Part shown: piece after piece, positions 37,515-47,199 of the stretch
Layout: the number at the start of each line of letters is the position of its first letter
How positions within the stretch are numbered: the stretch's first letter is position 1
Origin: Paramesorhizobium deserti
GTDB taxonomy: Bacteria > Pseudomonadota > Alphaproteobacteria > Rhizobiales > Rhizobiaceae
Reading direction: 5' to 3'
Assembly: GCF_001558695.1 (NCBI RefSeq)
Contig: NZ_LNTU01000037.1
Location: forward strand, 124,001 to 188,000
DNA length: 64,000 nucleotides
Translations under genes and position numbers: made by a program
Notes under the pieces: model-generated
What the model was told of the DNA's origin: nothing
Seen by the model: the letters and a program-made list of their open reading frames with translations, nothing else
The model's database searches: none

Positions 37515-37913
37515 ATGACCAAACGCGATGCCATCTTCCCTGCCGGTCGGCAGGCGCTCTACGAGATCAACCGCTATTCCGCGGCGATACGCTCGGGCGA
37601 CCTTCTGTTTGTCTCGGGTCAGGTCGGCAGCAGTGAGGACGGTTCGCCCGAGCCCGTCTTCGAGAAACAAGTCCAGCTTGCCTTCGACAATCTGGCGGCC
37701 GTCTTGAAGGCCGCAGGGTGCACGTTCGACGACGTCGTTGACGTAACTACCTTCCATACCGATCCGGCCAGGCAGTTCGAGACGGTTAACGCCGTTCGGC
37801 TGAAGGTGATCGGCAAACCGCCCTACCCGAACTGGACTGCCGTGGGTGTAAACTGGCTGGCGGGCTTCGATTTCGAGATCAAAGTCATCGCGCGAATTCC
37901 CCAGTCTACCTGA
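37515..37913 (+). CDS. RidA/YjgF/UK114-family protein
   Basis: 132 residues from ATG 37515 (AGGA upstream). Small trimer-forming Rid protein with the family pattern GDLLFVSGQVG, AFDNLAAVLKAAGCTFDDVVDVTTFHTD and a C-terminal AGFDFEIKVIARIP. The canonical substrate-binding Arg of RidA (in the RVTVFLTD/ N(A)R-type region) is not clearly present here, so it may belong to a Rid1-7 subgroup without imine deaminase activity. It stands alone behind a doubly operator-marked promoter. Confidence 0.88.
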   Translation: MTKRDAIFPAGRQALYEINRYSAAIRSGDLLFVSGQVGSSEDGSPEPVFEKQVQLAFDNLAAVLKAAGCTFDDVVDVTTFHTDPARQFETVNAVRLKVIGKPPYPNWTAVGVNWLAGFDFEIKVIARIPQST

Positions 37914-38026
37914 TTGATTCCTTGAGATAAAAGGCCTGCCGAAGGATCGCCCAAGCAATCACGGGGGACGGTCACGGCTCGCAGGCTCGGCAACGACGCT
38001 GCGGATGCGGCCCAGGTCGCATCCGC

Positions 38027-40084
38027 TTAGCGCATCATCGCGGCAACATTTCCCCCATCGACGGTGATGACAGCCCCTGTCGATGTGCGGGCTGTAACAA
38101 GATGCAGGAATGCCTCCGCGACATCATCTGCCAGCACCTCGCGCCTGAGAAGATTGCCGCGCATGTATATTTTCGGTGCGACGCCCCTCGCCCGCGCGCG
38201 TTCTTCAACCATTTCATCCGTCATCAGGCCGGTTCGGATACGGTCCGGGTTAACGGCATTCACGGTGATCCCGTCAGCTGCATGTTCCAAAGCATACTGA
38301 CGCATCAATGCCATTAGGGCTGCTTTCGACGTGCCGTAAGGGCCAAAATCGGGCCCCGGATTCACCGCCTGCTTGCTGACGTTAAAGACGATCGAACCGC
38401 CAGTCCCCTGACGCTTCATGACTTTGACGACAGCGCGGGCAATATAGTGATGGCTCCAGAAATTCAGATCGAAAGCCGACTTGAACAACGCATCATCCAC
38501 CGCTGCCAGCGCACCTTGAAAGGCTGCTCCGGCGTTGGACACCAGTATATCCACACCGCCATAGGTTGCCGTTATTTCCGCGATCGCCTTGTCGGCGGCC
38601 AACGGGTCGGTCAGATCACAGGTCACAGCCTTGCCGCCCAACCGTTTCGCTTCAGCGCTTACGCGTTCCGCATCGATATCAATCAAGGCAATTTCGGCAC
38701 CTTGGCTTCTCAATTGCCGTGCAATCGCAAGACCCAGACCACCTGCCCCGCCGGTGATGACGGCAACCTGCCTGTTGAGCGGCTTCTCGGTTTGTTTAGC
38801 GAGCTTGGCCTGCTCGAGTGACCAGTATTCTATGTCGAAAAGATCTTCCTCACTCAGGGCCTCGAACCGATCGATCCCTTCAGCACCGCGTATGACCTCA
38901 ATCGTCGCTTCCGCGACATCCGCGCCGATGCGCGCGGATTTTTGTGTTGGCCCGGCAGCAAACAAGCCGATACCTTCAACATAAAAGACCCTCGGCATCG
39001 GATCGAGCATCGTCTTTCCGCTGCCGACGCGCGCATTATTGCGCTCGAAATAAGCTTTATAGTCAGCGACATAAGTCGTTACCGCATCTTTGACGGTCCG
39101 ACCCCATCGCTCCAGGTCGTCGGCCCTCGGCGCGGGTAAGGCGATGCCAAACCGCTTGATATGGATCACGTGTTCCGGTGTCGCATTGCCGCGCCGAACA
39201 AGATCCGCAACATTGGGAGCGCCGCAGAAGTCGAGAATGTCGTCATTCGCGCGATGCTCCATGATAAAACGGCGCGGACGCCCTTCGTCTTTGCCTGGAA
39301 GAGCTATGGCTCCACGCAAGATCGGCGCTATTTCCGCGACAGTGGCGAGCCCATCTCTCCGACTTTGGGTGCTTGCCCGGCCAAAGGGATAGGGATCACC
39401 TCTGGCAATACGCTTTTCTGCCCTATCAATGGCCTCAATCATGTTTTCATAGGCCGTACGCGGATCCTCAGACCATGTGAATATGCCATGCTTGAGAAGA
39501 ACCATTCCGGGCGCATCCGGACGCTCGGAGAATGCCTTCAAACAGGCCTTCGACAGATCAAAGCCCGGCATGACATAGGGCACTATGATCATTTCGGGAA
39601 ACAGTTCGCGGATGATCACTTCCCCGTTCGGCTGGTTGGTCAGCGCGACGATCGCATTGGCATGCGTGTGATCTACATGTTTAAAGGGAAGGATCGCGTG
39701 CAGGATTGCTTCAACCGATGGATTGGGTGAAGACGGATCGAGAAGCAGCCGACGCTGCAACATCACCATGTCGTCATCGCTGAGCGTTTCATAATTCACC
39801 ATGGCTTTCAGCGGCTCAAGATGTAGCGCCGGCAGGCCGCCAGGCTCGATCTTGCCCATATCCCAACCGCTGCCCTTTACGCAGAGCACCTCAACGGGAG
39901 TACCGTCATGGTCGGTCAGCGTTGTCTTGACTGACGTGTTGCCGCCCCCATGCAGGACGAGTTTCGGCTCAGAACCCAACAGACGCGTGGTATATGTGCG
40001 GATCGCAATATCGCGATTGATGCCGGCCTTCTCATAAGCACCGACAACCGCGGCGTAATCCGCGTCCGACCAATTCGATTTCAT
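38027..40084 (-). CDS. Class II aldolase / short-chain dehydrogenase fusion
   Basis: 685 residues. Residues 1 to about 420 form a class II (zinc) aldolase/adducin domain with HGGGNTSVK and the metal histidines H139 and H141 (DHTHANAI). From about 435 comes an SDR domain with NAD motif GGAGGLG and catalytic YGTSK. The layout is that of the rhamnulose-1-phosphate aldolase/lactaldehyde-dehydrogenase-type fusions. It would cleave a ketose phosphate into DHAP and an aldehyde and oxidise or reduce a carbonyl in the same protein. Divergent from the SorC regulator; good GAGGAG ribosome site. The sugar is not identified. Confidence 0.88.
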   Translation of the reverse strand: MKSNWSDADYAAVVGAYEKAGINRDIAIRTYTTRLLGSEPKLVLHGGGNTSVKTTLTDHDGTPVEVLCVKGSGWDMGKIEPGGLPALHLEPLKAMVNYETLSDDDMVMLQRRLLLDPSSPNPSVEAILHAILPFKHVDHTHANAIVALTNQPNGEVIIRELFPEMIIVPYVMPGFDLSKACLKAFSERPDAPGMVLLKHGIFTWSEDPRTAYENMIEAIDRAEKRIARGDPYPFGRASTQSRRDGLATVAEIAPILRGAIALPGKDEGRPRRFIMEHRANDDILDFCGAPNVADLVRRGNATPEHVIHIKRFGIALPAPRADDLERWGRTVKDAVTTYVADYKAYFERNNARVGSGKTMLDPMPRVFYVEGIGLFAAGPTQKSARIGADVAEATIEVIRGAEGIDRFEALSEEDLFDIEYWSLEQAKLAKQTEKPLNRQVAVITGGAGGLGLAIARQLRSQGAEIALIDIDAERVSAEAKRLGGKAVTCDLTDPLAADKAIAEITATYGGVDILVSNAGAAFQGALAAVDDALFKSAFDLNFWSHHYIARAVVKVMKRQGTGGSIVFNVSKQAVNPGPDFGPYGTSKAALMALMRQYALEHAADGITVNAVNPDRIRTGLMTDEMVEERARARGVAPKIYMRGNLLRREVLADDVAEAFLHLVTARTSTGAVITVDGGNVAAMMR

Positions 40085-40180
40085 CTGTTCGCTCCTCGGT
40101 TGGCAATCTGCGACCTAAAAAGGCGCAGAGGTATGCGCTCACGGAAACTCACTTATTTCCATGATATTACAAAGATTTAT

Positions 40181-40233
40181 GGAGATATCTCCTCGCTCTT
40201 AAACAATTGACACTATATACTGACATTAGTCAA
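40181..40233. promoter_or_regulatory. Candidate SorC operators in the aldolase/sorC divergent region
   Basis: CTGACATTAGTCAA (40220-40233) closely matches CTGACATTTGTCAG at the far end of the cluster (47200-47213). A separate perfect palindrome GGAGATATCTCC lies at 40181-40192. The first is the better operator candidate because it is shared by both outward promoters. Confidence 0.55.
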
Positions 40234-40307
40234 CTCGCTTGATTGGCTTGTTGATTAAAACGCTTTTCTATGCGACTCAGATTCATGACCAACATCAGGA
40301 AATCAGC

Positions 40308-41288
40308 ATGACATCGGACGATCTGAAGCCGTCTACGCATGCCATCCCGACTGAATTTGACGACGCTGTCATATGGGCGGCCTGGCTCTATTATGAGGAC
40401 CAGCTTACTCAGAACGATATCGCGAAGAAGATGGGAGTTTCCCGCGCCACGATCGTGAATTATCTGCAGGAAGCGCGGCAGCGGGGCGTGGTGAGAATTC
40501 TGATGAATCCGGAAATTCTCGCCCGCACGGAAATAGCGCACAAGCTCGCTTCCCAGTATGGTCTGGAGGAGGTTCTCGTTATCCCGAGCGAGAGGACAGC
40601 TCCAGCGGAAAATCGCTTGCGGGCGCTTGGAACCGGCGGTGCCCGGCTTATGGAGCGCATGGTGAAGCCTGGCGACACCATATGCGTGTCATGGGGCCGG
40701 ACGGTGCTTGCCATTGCCGATGCAATTGCGCTTTCCCGCCCAATCGAGGGCCTTACCGTCGTACAGGTCACGGGCTCATCGATCGGCAAGCGGGAGTTTT
40801 CGGCCGAGCTATGTACATCGATCATGGCGCGCAATTTAGGGGCGACCAGCGTCAACATGCTGGCGCCTGCTGTTTTGAGCAGTGCCGAGTTGCGTGACGC
40901 GTTGATGGGCGAGCCCGCACTGGTAAGACAATTCGAGCTTATCGCGCAATCAGACATGATCGTTTTCGGCGTCGGTGGGCTTTCTGCCGAAAGCACGATG
41001 CGCATAGCCGACGTGACCAGCGATGAAGAAATAGAGGCATATGCGAACGACGGCGCTGTCGCGGTACTGATCTGCCGCTTCATCGACAAGGCGGGCAAGC
41101 AGGTCGTCCGTGAACTTGACCAGCGCGTGATAGGCATCGAACTTGATGAGCTGCGCCGTGTCCCGCGCAGGCTCTGCGTTGCGGGCGGCACGAACAAGGT
41201 GGATGCAATCCACGCGGTGCTCGCAGGCGGCTACGCCACACATCTGGTGACGGATTTTGAAACCGCCGAGCTTTTGCTCTCCACATAG
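40308..41288 (+). CDS. SorC/DeoR-type sugar-binding transcriptional regulator
   Basis: 326 residues from ATG 40308 (MTSDDLKPS), with AGGA upstream. N-terminal HTH (AAWLYYEDQLTQNDIAKKMGVSRATIVNYLQEARQRGVVRI) and C-terminal SorC sugar-phosphate domain with GDTICVSWGRTVLAIADAI, VGGLSAESTM and the family end GGTNKVDAIHAVLAGGYATHLVTD. The effector is likely a phosphorylated sugar from the neighbouring kinase. It should control the divergent aldolase gene and the ABC/kinase operon. Confidence 0.93.
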   Translation: MTSDDLKPSTHAIPTEFDDAVIWAAWLYYEDQLTQNDIAKKMGVSRATIVNYLQEARQRGVVRILMNPEILARTEIAHKLASQYGLEEVLVIPSERTAPAENRLRALGTGGARLMERMVKPGDTICVSWGRTVLAIADAIALSRPIEGLTVVQVTGSSIGKREFSAELCTSIMARNLGATSVNMLAPAVLSSAELRDALMGEPALVRQFELIAQSDMIVFGVGGLSAESTMRIADVTSDEEIEAYANDGAVAVLICRFIDKAGKQVVRELDQRVIGIELDELRRVPRRLCVAGGTNKVDAIHAVLAGGYATHLVTDFETAELLLST

Positions 41289-41331
41289 GCTGAAGTGGCG
41301 CAGGCCGTATCTCACAGCCCGCACAATCCGA

Positions 41332-42276
41332 TCAATGCTTGATTGGCGCGCTGTTCATGAATGCCAGCGTATCCTCAAAAGAACGGATGCCGGCATCGGA
41401 GCCAAGTCCCGTGGCCACCAGAGCGGCTGATGCCTGCGCAAAATTCAGTGCTGTCTTCACGTCCATTTTGCGGTGCAGTCCCGTAATGAAGCCCGCATCG
41501 AAAGCGTCGCCACAGCCTGTCGTATCCACGACTTCAATCTGGAATGCCGGCTGGCGCAATATCTCGCCCGAAGCATCCATGTAGCAAACGCCGTCTCCGC
41601 CAAGGGTGAATACGCAGTGTTTCACACCGCGCTCCAGGAAAAACCGCCCCGCGCCTTCGACATCGTCCGCACCTGAAATCTGCTTTGCCTCTTCGATCGA
41701 TGGCATGAAATAGTCGATGTAGGAGAAAAGCGGAGAAATGAGATCGAGCGTGTCGTCATTGGCGCCCAACAGATCGAACGTTGTCGTCCGGCCCCGCGCT
41801 TTCGCTTCGGCAAGCAATTTGCGGCTAGGCTCACCGTCAAGCTTCGCCAGCAATCCGGTCCCGCCAAGATGGACAATCGGCGGCGCCAGAACCGCATCAA
41901 GCGCGCTATCGGCAATCTCGAAATGATCCGACGCGCCGCGCGCATGCAGCGCCGGACGATCGCCGTTGCGGCGGATATTCAGGATCGTCGAAGATGTCGG
42001 AACGCCTTTCAGCCGCTGCATCTGTGCCGTGTCGACACCGAAACGCTGCAGCGTCGCCAGAACAAAATCAGCTTTCTCATCGTCACCCACGGCGCCAACC
42101 GCCAAACAGTTCAGGCCGAGTTTCGCGAGATCAACAACCGTTCCGCCAGCGGTTCCGGCAACCGTAAGCCTGATCTCATCGATGAACTCCACATTACCGC
42201 CCGGCGGAATTGCATCGACCGGCCGTCCGAGAACGTCGAGAATGTAGAGACCAATGACAGATACATCGTGAGACAT
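41332..42276 (-). CDS. PfkB-family carbohydrate kinase
   Basis: 314 residues. Ribokinase/PfkB fold: GGTVVDLAKLGLNCLAVGAVGDDEKADFVLATL, the sugar-contact region, and the ATP signature DTTGCGDAFDAGFITGL with the catalytic Asp in GCGDAF. GGGGAGG ribosome site. It follows the ABC permease gene by 71 bases and is the last gene of the leftward operon. It would phosphorylate the imported sugar to give the aldolase substrate. Confidence 0.92.
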   Translation of the reverse strand: MSHDVSVIGLYILDVLGRPVDAIPPGGNVEFIDEIRLTVAGTAGGTVVDLAKLGLNCLAVGAVGDDEKADFVLATLQRFGVDTAQMQRLKGVPTSSTILNIRRNGDRPALHARGASDHFEIADSALDAVLAPPIVHLGGTGLLAKLDGEPSRKLLAEAKARGRTTTFDLLGANDDTLDLISPLFSYIDYFMPSIEEAKQISGADDVEGAGRFFLERGVKHCVFTLGGDGVCYMDASGEILRQPAFQIEVVDTTGCGDAFDAGFITGLHRKMDVKTALNFAQASAALVATGLGSDAGIRSFEDTLAFMNSAPIKH

Positions 42277-42347
42277 GAGAACCTCCCCGGATCGCGCGCG
42301 GCACAGCCGGCAGCACTGCTGCGGACCGCCGCTGATTTCTTGTTCAA

Positions 42348-43379
42348 TTAGCTTCGATTGCGCAGCGCAAAGATTGTGCCTGCAAGCAGGATGAAAACGC
42401 CGACGATGACAAGTTGCAGGGTGCTTGGGATGCCCACGAAAATCAGCACGTTGCTGACGAGTGTTATCAGCAAAACGCCCAGCAATGTTCCGACGACGGT
42501 GCCTGATCCGCCCGTGATACGCGCGCCTCCGAGAACAACCGCGGCAATAATCTCAAGCTCCATTCCGGCCAGGTCAAAAGGATTGGCAAGACGATTGCTG
42601 GAGACATGGACCACCCCGGCAATACCGGCCAGCAAGCCTGCATAAGCGAAGACAAAAATACGCACACGGAAGAGATTGATGCCGAGGCGTTCAGCAATGG
42701 ATGGGTTGCCACCGACCGCGAAGATCGCGCGCCCCATCAGCGTGCGCTCAAGAATAAACCATGTCGCCAAGGCGGCAACGACCAGGACCAACACCGTCGC
42801 CGGCAAGACGGAAACAACCCCATTCGTTGCCCGGTGCGTAAACAGAGAGGCCTTGCCAAAGGCATCCATCGCGGCGGGGATGTTCATGAACAATGCCGTG
42901 CCAACGAAGGTCAGAAGAAAACTGCGTATAACGTACTGCGTGCCAATCGTGACGATCAGCGAGGGCGCGCGCAGTTTTTGAACGAGAAAGCCGTTCAGCG
43001 CGCCAAAGCACGCGCCGCCGAAAGCCGCAAGGATCAAAATGATCGCCATCGGCATTTCCGGGAACCAGTTTGTCACCAGCATGGTCAGCGCGTACATGAC
43101 GAAAGCGGCTATGGCGGTAAAGGAAACGTCAATGCCGCCCGATGCCAGAACAACGAGCACGCCCATAGCGAAGAGACCACGCACCACCGAAGCGCGTAGA
43201 ATATCGACCATATTGCTCATCTGAAGAAAATCTGGGTTCGCCGCCACGACGACGAGGCAGGTAATCACTGTCAGCGAAAGCGTGAACAGTTCAGGCCTGC
43301 TTCCCATAAGGTCCCAGATCCGCAGCAAAATGCCCCTGTGCTGAGCGCTGGACGTCCCTGCCGATGCAATTTCGGTCAT
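42348..43379 (-). CDS. Sugar ABC transporter permease (RbsC-like), second
   Basis: 343 residues, eight to ten membrane spans. RbsC-family features: GLFAMGVLVVLASGGIDVSFTAIAAFVMY, FGALNGFLVQKLRAPSLIVTIGTQYV, AVGGNPSIAERLGINLFRVRIFVFAYAG and GGARITGGSGTVVGTLLGVLL. Overlaps the ATPase stop by 4 bases. Forms the channel with the permease encoded at 46123. Confidence 0.95.
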   Translation of the reverse strand: MTEIASAGTSSAQHRGILLRIWDLMGSRPELFTLSLTVITCLVVVAANPDFLQMSNMVDILRASVVRGLFAMGVLVVLASGGIDVSFTAIAAFVMYALTMLVTNWFPEMPMAIILILAAFGGACFGALNGFLVQKLRAPSLIVTIGTQYVIRSFLLTFVGTALFMNIPAAMDAFGKASLFTHRATNGVVSVLPATVLVLVVAALATWFILERTLMGRAIFAVGGNPSIAERLGINLFRVRIFVFAYAGLLAGIAGVVHVSSNRLANPFDLAGMELEIIAAVVLGGARITGGSGTVVGTLLGVLLITLVSNVLIFVGIPSTLQLVIVGVFILLAGTIFALRNRS

Positions 43380-44944
43380 TGCGCGATCCCCTTTGCAGTG
43401 CTCGCCATGGACTGATAGATCGCGTCTTCGGTCAATCCATCGACATTGTGCGCGGCAACGACACAGCCCTGGCGCATGACAAGGATGCGATCACAGTTCT
43501 GCAGAAGCTCCGGCAAATCGTCGCTGATGATGATAACGCCCATCCCGTCGTCGGCCAGGCGTTGGATGATGCGGAAGATCGTGTCTTTCGATCCGACATC
43601 CACACCGACTGTCGGTCCGTGCAGAATGAGCAATCGCGGATTGATGGTCAGCCAGCGCCCGATCAGAACACGCTGTTGATTGCCGCCTGAAAGCGATTGG
43701 ACGGGGATCGAAACATCCGGCGCCACGATCTGCAGATCGGCAACGCGTTCCTCAGCGACCTGTCGGGCGCGTCTGGAACTGATAACACCCAATGCATTGC
43801 GCAGCCGATCGAGGATTGGCAGTGTTATATTGTCCTGAATAGGCTTTTCGAGAAACAGCCCCTCCGTGAGGCGATCTTCCGGCACATAGCCAATGCCGTA
43901 TCGGATAGCGTCAGCGGCTGATTGGGGTGCAATTTCCTTGCCGTTCAACCTTATTCGGCCGGATTGAGCAGGCACCACGCCGGCGAGAGCGAGAGCCAGT
44001 TCATTTCTTCCTGAATCCAGCAGCCCGGTAATACCTAGTATTTCACCTTTCCTCAGGCTGAGCGAAACGGATTGAAAATTTTGTTCGTCACCGAGTTGCT
44101 CGACCTCCAACATCACCTCGCCCAATTTCGGGTGCGTGCGATATCGGGTCTCGCTGATTTCACGGCCCGTCATCCAGTGGCTGAACTCGGCCTTGCTATG
44201 GGTTGCAATGTCGAGATCGGCAACTTTCAGGCCATCACGCATGATGATTGCGCGACCGCCGAGCGACTTACACTCATCAAGCTTATGGGTCACGAAAAGA
44301 ACGGCAACGCCTTTGCTTAGCAGCCGCTCAACGACCCGCAGCAGATTGGTGACCTCCTGCCGCGTCAGCGACGTGGTCGGCTCATCCATGATAACCAGAC
44401 GCGCTTCCGAAGCGACGGCGCGGGCGATGGCAATGAGCTGACGCGTGGCAAGCGGCAGCGTATCCGTCCGACGCTTGAGAAAAGCCGGATCCGTTGGCAG
44501 ATGGACTTCCGCCAATGCGCGTCGCGCAGTTTCATGCAACGCGGAAACATCGAGCTTTCGCGCAAGTCTTCCGGAGGCTTCCACCAGCTGTTCCGTGAGG
44601 GCCACGTTTTCCGCCACGGAAAGGTTAGGCAGCAACGACAGGTCTTGATAGACCGTTTCAATTCCGGCACGTAAAGAGCCGATGGCACCGATATCGCCCG
44701 CGCGTGCGCCGGTTGGCTCACCATCAATCAGGATCTGCCCTTCATCGGCAGGCTGTGCGCCGGAGAGGATTTTGATCAGCGTGCTCTTGCCGCAGCCATT
44801 CTCACCCATCAGGTGATAAATTTGGCCTGCTTCGATAACAAGGCTGACGTCTTTCAGCGCCTTGACGCCGCCGAAGGATTTCTTGACGTTTCTGATTTCA
44901 AGAAAGGGGGGCGGAGATGCAGGTGTTGAATCTGTAGCAGGCAT
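43376..44944 (-). CDS. Sugar ABC transporter double ATPase (RbsA-like)
   Basis: 522 residues with two nucleotide-binding domains. Domain 1 has Walker A GENGCGKST near residue 47 and Walker B MDEPTTSLT. Domain 2 is typically degenerate in this family: Walker A GLLDSGRNE near 305, signature LSGGNQQRVLIGRWL and HGPTVGVDVG. It uncouples only one active site for hydrolysis, as in RbsA. Confidence 0.95.
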   Translation of the reverse strand: MPATDSTPASPPPFLEIRNVKKSFGGVKALKDVSLVIEAGQIYHLMGENGCGKSTLIKILSGAQPADEGQILIDGEPTGARAGDIGAIGSLRAGIETVYQDLSLLPNLSVAENVALTEQLVEASGRLARKLDVSALHETARRALAEVHLPTDPAFLKRRTDTLPLATRQLIAIARAVASEARLVIMDEPTTSLTRQEVTNLLRVVERLLSKGVAVLFVTHKLDECKSLGGRAIIMRDGLKVADLDIATHSKAEFSHWMTGREISETRYRTHPKLGEVMLEVEQLGDEQNFQSVSLSLRKGEILGITGLLDSGRNELALALAGVVPAQSGRIRLNGKEIAPQSAADAIRYGIGYVPEDRLTEGLFLEKPIQDNITLPILDRLRNALGVISSRRARQVAEERVADLQIVAPDVSIPVQSLSGGNQQRVLIGRWLTINPRLLILHGPTVGVDVGSKDTIFRIIQRLADDGMGVIIISDDLPELLQNCDRILVMRQGCVVAAHNVDGLTEDAIYQSMASTAKGIAQ

Positions 44945-44972
44945 GGATAATTCCCGAGACTCTCAGACGCTC

Positions 44973-45008
44973 ATTCCGGGGCTGTCTTGGTGCAAACAGC
45001 CCCGGAAT
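44973..45008 (-). other. Intercistronic stem-loop after the sugar-binding-protein gene
   Basis: ATTCCGGGGCTGT pairs perfectly over 13 bp with ACAGCCCCGGAAT across a 10-base loop. It lies 25 bases after the binding-protein stop and before the ATPase start at 44944, without a U-run. It probably protects or partly terminates the transcript so the binding protein is made in excess. Confidence 0.6.
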
Positions 45009-45032
45009 ACGACCAGGCTGGCTTTCCCTTAA

Positions 45033-46031
45033 TCAGAACGGGAAATCCTTGTAGTTGGATTTGTCGACATCCACCCAGGCCTGCCCCTGCACGATGATGC
45101 CCTTGCCCGGTCCCTTGATCACGGTCATTTTCTCATATCCCGGAACGCCGAGATCCATGCCGTCCTTGATCTCCTCGCCCTTGAGGACCAGATCGGCGAC
45201 CTTGTTCATCACATAGCCGGCGTTTTTCGGATCCCAGAAAAAGATCTGGTCAACGGCGCCCGTTTCGAGATAGGGGCCGGTGTCCTTTGGCAGTCCAAGG
45301 CCATAAACGCAGGTCTTATCCTGAAGTCCGGCTTCTTCAACGGCGCGGCCAATGCCGATCACGTCAATAGCCGACGAGCCCTGGAAGCCTTTGATATCCG
45401 GATATTTGCGGAGAATTTCCTTGGCCTTTTCATAGGCTTTGTTGGCGTCGTTGAAGGATTCGTTCTTCTCGGCAACCAGCTCCATTTCCGGATACTGCTT
45501 TGCGTTTTCCGCCCCGGCATCGACCCATTGGTTGTGCGTCAAGCTGCCCAGTGAACCGACAAAGGAGGTCCATTTGCCCGACTTACCCATGCAGTTTGCA
45601 AGAGCTTCGTTAATACGTGTACCAAACGCCTTATTGTCGAATGCCTCGATATCCACGTCGACATTTACGAGGCTGTCGCCTTCATGCGCGATGACCTTGA
45701 TGCCGCGCTGAGCAGCGCGACGAAGCACGCCTTCAAGTGCGGATGGATCCATCGGCACGACAGCAATCGCAGAAACGTTCTTTGCAACCAGATCTTCCAG
45801 AATGCGCGCCTGCTGGGCAGCATCCGCCCTGGCCGGACCGACCTGGCTGACACTTACATCGGCATTGTCTTTGCCATAGGCATCGACGCCTTCATTCATC
45901 CGGGTGAACCAGTTTTCACCGGTGACCTTCACGACCGTCACAATGGACGGCTTGTCCTCAGCAACCGCGGCTCCGGCCATCATCGCGCCGGTAAGCATCG
46001 TGCAGGCAGCCAATTTGGAAATTATACGCAT
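45033..46031 (-). CDS. Sugar ABC transporter substrate-binding protein
   Basis: 332 residues from ATG 46031 (MRIISKLAACTMLTGAMM), with GGAGGAG upstream and a signal peptide ending near AAVAED. The fold is the periplasmic-binding-protein type 1 (RbsB/XylF-like): VTVVKVTGENWFTRMNEGVDAYGKDNADVSVSQ, IAVVPMDPSALEGVLRRAAQRGIKVIAHEG and IKGFQGSSAIDVIGIGRAVEEAG. Ligand unknown; related rhizobial proteins bind rhamnose, autoinducer-2-like or other furanose sugars. Confidence 0.93.
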   Translation of the reverse strand: MRIISKLAACTMLTGAMMAGAAVAEDKPSIVTVVKVTGENWFTRMNEGVDAYGKDNADVSVSQVGPARADAAQQARILEDLVAKNVSAIAVVPMDPSALEGVLRRAAQRGIKVIAHEGDSLVNVDVDIEAFDNKAFGTRINEALANCMGKSGKWTSFVGSLGSLTHNQWVDAGAENAKQYPEMELVAEKNESFNDANKAYEKAKEILRKYPDIKGFQGSSAIDVIGIGRAVEEAGLQDKTCVYGLGLPKDTGPYLETGAVDQIFFWDPKNAGYVMNKVADLVLKGEEIKDGMDLGVPGYEKMTVIKGPGKGIIVQGQAWVDVDKSNYKDFPF

Positions 46032-46122
46032 GTTTCTCCTCCAGTTATTAAGACGCTTATTCCTGTATTTCATTCCCTCGGGCCCGCGCGAGACTCCTCC
46101 CCGCCAGCCATCGGGGAATTGG

Positions 46123-47109
46123 TCATCTCCTCGGTCGCAACCAATAATCGATGTGAACCTGCGCCGACGCCAGAAGCACCAGCAGCAACACGCCCCAGGC
46201 CAGGTCGCGGAAGAAATTGGAAATGTTCATGAAGTTGAACAGGCTTGAGAGAATCTGAAGCGCTGTCGCAGCCAGAAGCACGCACAAGACCTTGCCATAT
46301 CCACCCTCGGGCTTCACGCCGCCAAGCACGGCGATAAGAATGGCGATGAGCACGTATGATCCACCATAATCCCACTTTACCGAAGAGTTGCGTGCGGCAA
46401 TGATGATCCCGGCGATCGAAGCGAGAACCCCGCAGATCGTATAAGTGACAAGCAGCATGCGCTTCTCGTTGATACCGCCATAACGGGCGGCCCTGGCATT
46501 GCTGCCCAACAGCATCAACTTTACGCCGAACGGGGTGTACTTCAGGACAAAAGCCAGCAATGCGGCAATGGCGAGAAACAACGCAAAGCACATTGGCACG
46601 CCCAGAACCGGCATGTTGCCGAAATTGTCGAGCGGCTCGATATAACCCAGGCTAATCGCCGATCCATTGGTCAAAAACACCGCAAAGCCAGTAAATACGA
46701 GCTGCGTGCCGAGCGTTGCGATCAACGGTGTCAGCCTTGCATAGGCAATCATGGTTCCATTGATCAGCCCGCCAACCAACCCGACCGCAAGCGCCAGCCC
46801 GGCAAAGACCCAGGAAAACAATAGCGGCGCCTCAGCGGCCGGAATGAAATGGCGGGTTAACAAAAAGGCAACAATCCCTGCGAGATTGGCCAGAGCAATG
46901 CCGGAAAGGTCGATGCCACCATTACCGGACACCATGGCGAGCATGACGCCGAGCGCCAGAAGACCGAGCTCCGGAACCTGAGCCGCCATGGACTGCAGAT
47001 TGTAGCTGTCCATGAAGTTGGCTCCGGCGAAGGCCGCTCCAGCGGCAAGTACCGCGCAATTGATCAACAGCAGAAAAAGCGTCTGCTTGTCTACGCCATA
47101 CGACGACAC
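46123..47109 (-). CDS. Sugar ABC transporter permease (RbsC-like), first
   Basis: 328 residues, GTG start with GGGAGGAG upstream. RbsC marks: ALGVMLAMVSGNGGIDLSGIALANLAGIVAF, GLVGGLINGTMIAYARLTPLIATLGTQLVFTG, LGSNARAARYGGINEKRMLLVTYTICG and GGVKPEGGYGKVLCVLLAATALQIL. First gene of the leftward ABC/kinase operon; a SorC-like operator lies 91 bases upstream. Confidence 0.94.
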   Translation of the reverse strand: MSSYGVDKQTLFLLLINCAVLAAGAAFAGANFMDSYNLQSMAAQVPELGLLALGVMLAMVSGNGGIDLSGIALANLAGIVAFLLTRHFIPAAEAPLLFSWVFAGLALAVGLVGGLINGTMIAYARLTPLIATLGTQLVFTGFAVFLTNGSAISLGYIEPLDNFGNMPVLGVPMCFALFLAIAALLAFVLKYTPFGVKLMLLGSNARAARYGGINEKRMLLVTYTICGVLASIAGIIIAARNSSVKWDYGGSYVLIAILIAVLGGVKPEGGYGKVLCVLLAATALQILSSLFNFMNISNFFRDLAWGVLLLVLLASAQVHIDYWLRPRR

Positions 47110-47199
47110 GTCATCTCCTCCCGATATCAGGGGCTCCCACCCCTGGACGAACCTGCGATCAATCAGATATCGCGTTCGATTGAATTATGTCACCTTGTA

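Noticed and set aside
40181..40192. Perfect palindrome GGAGATATCTCC as the SorC operator
   Set aside because: It does not recur at the other promoter of the cluster, whereas the TGACATT(A/T)GTC site does, so the latter is preferred.
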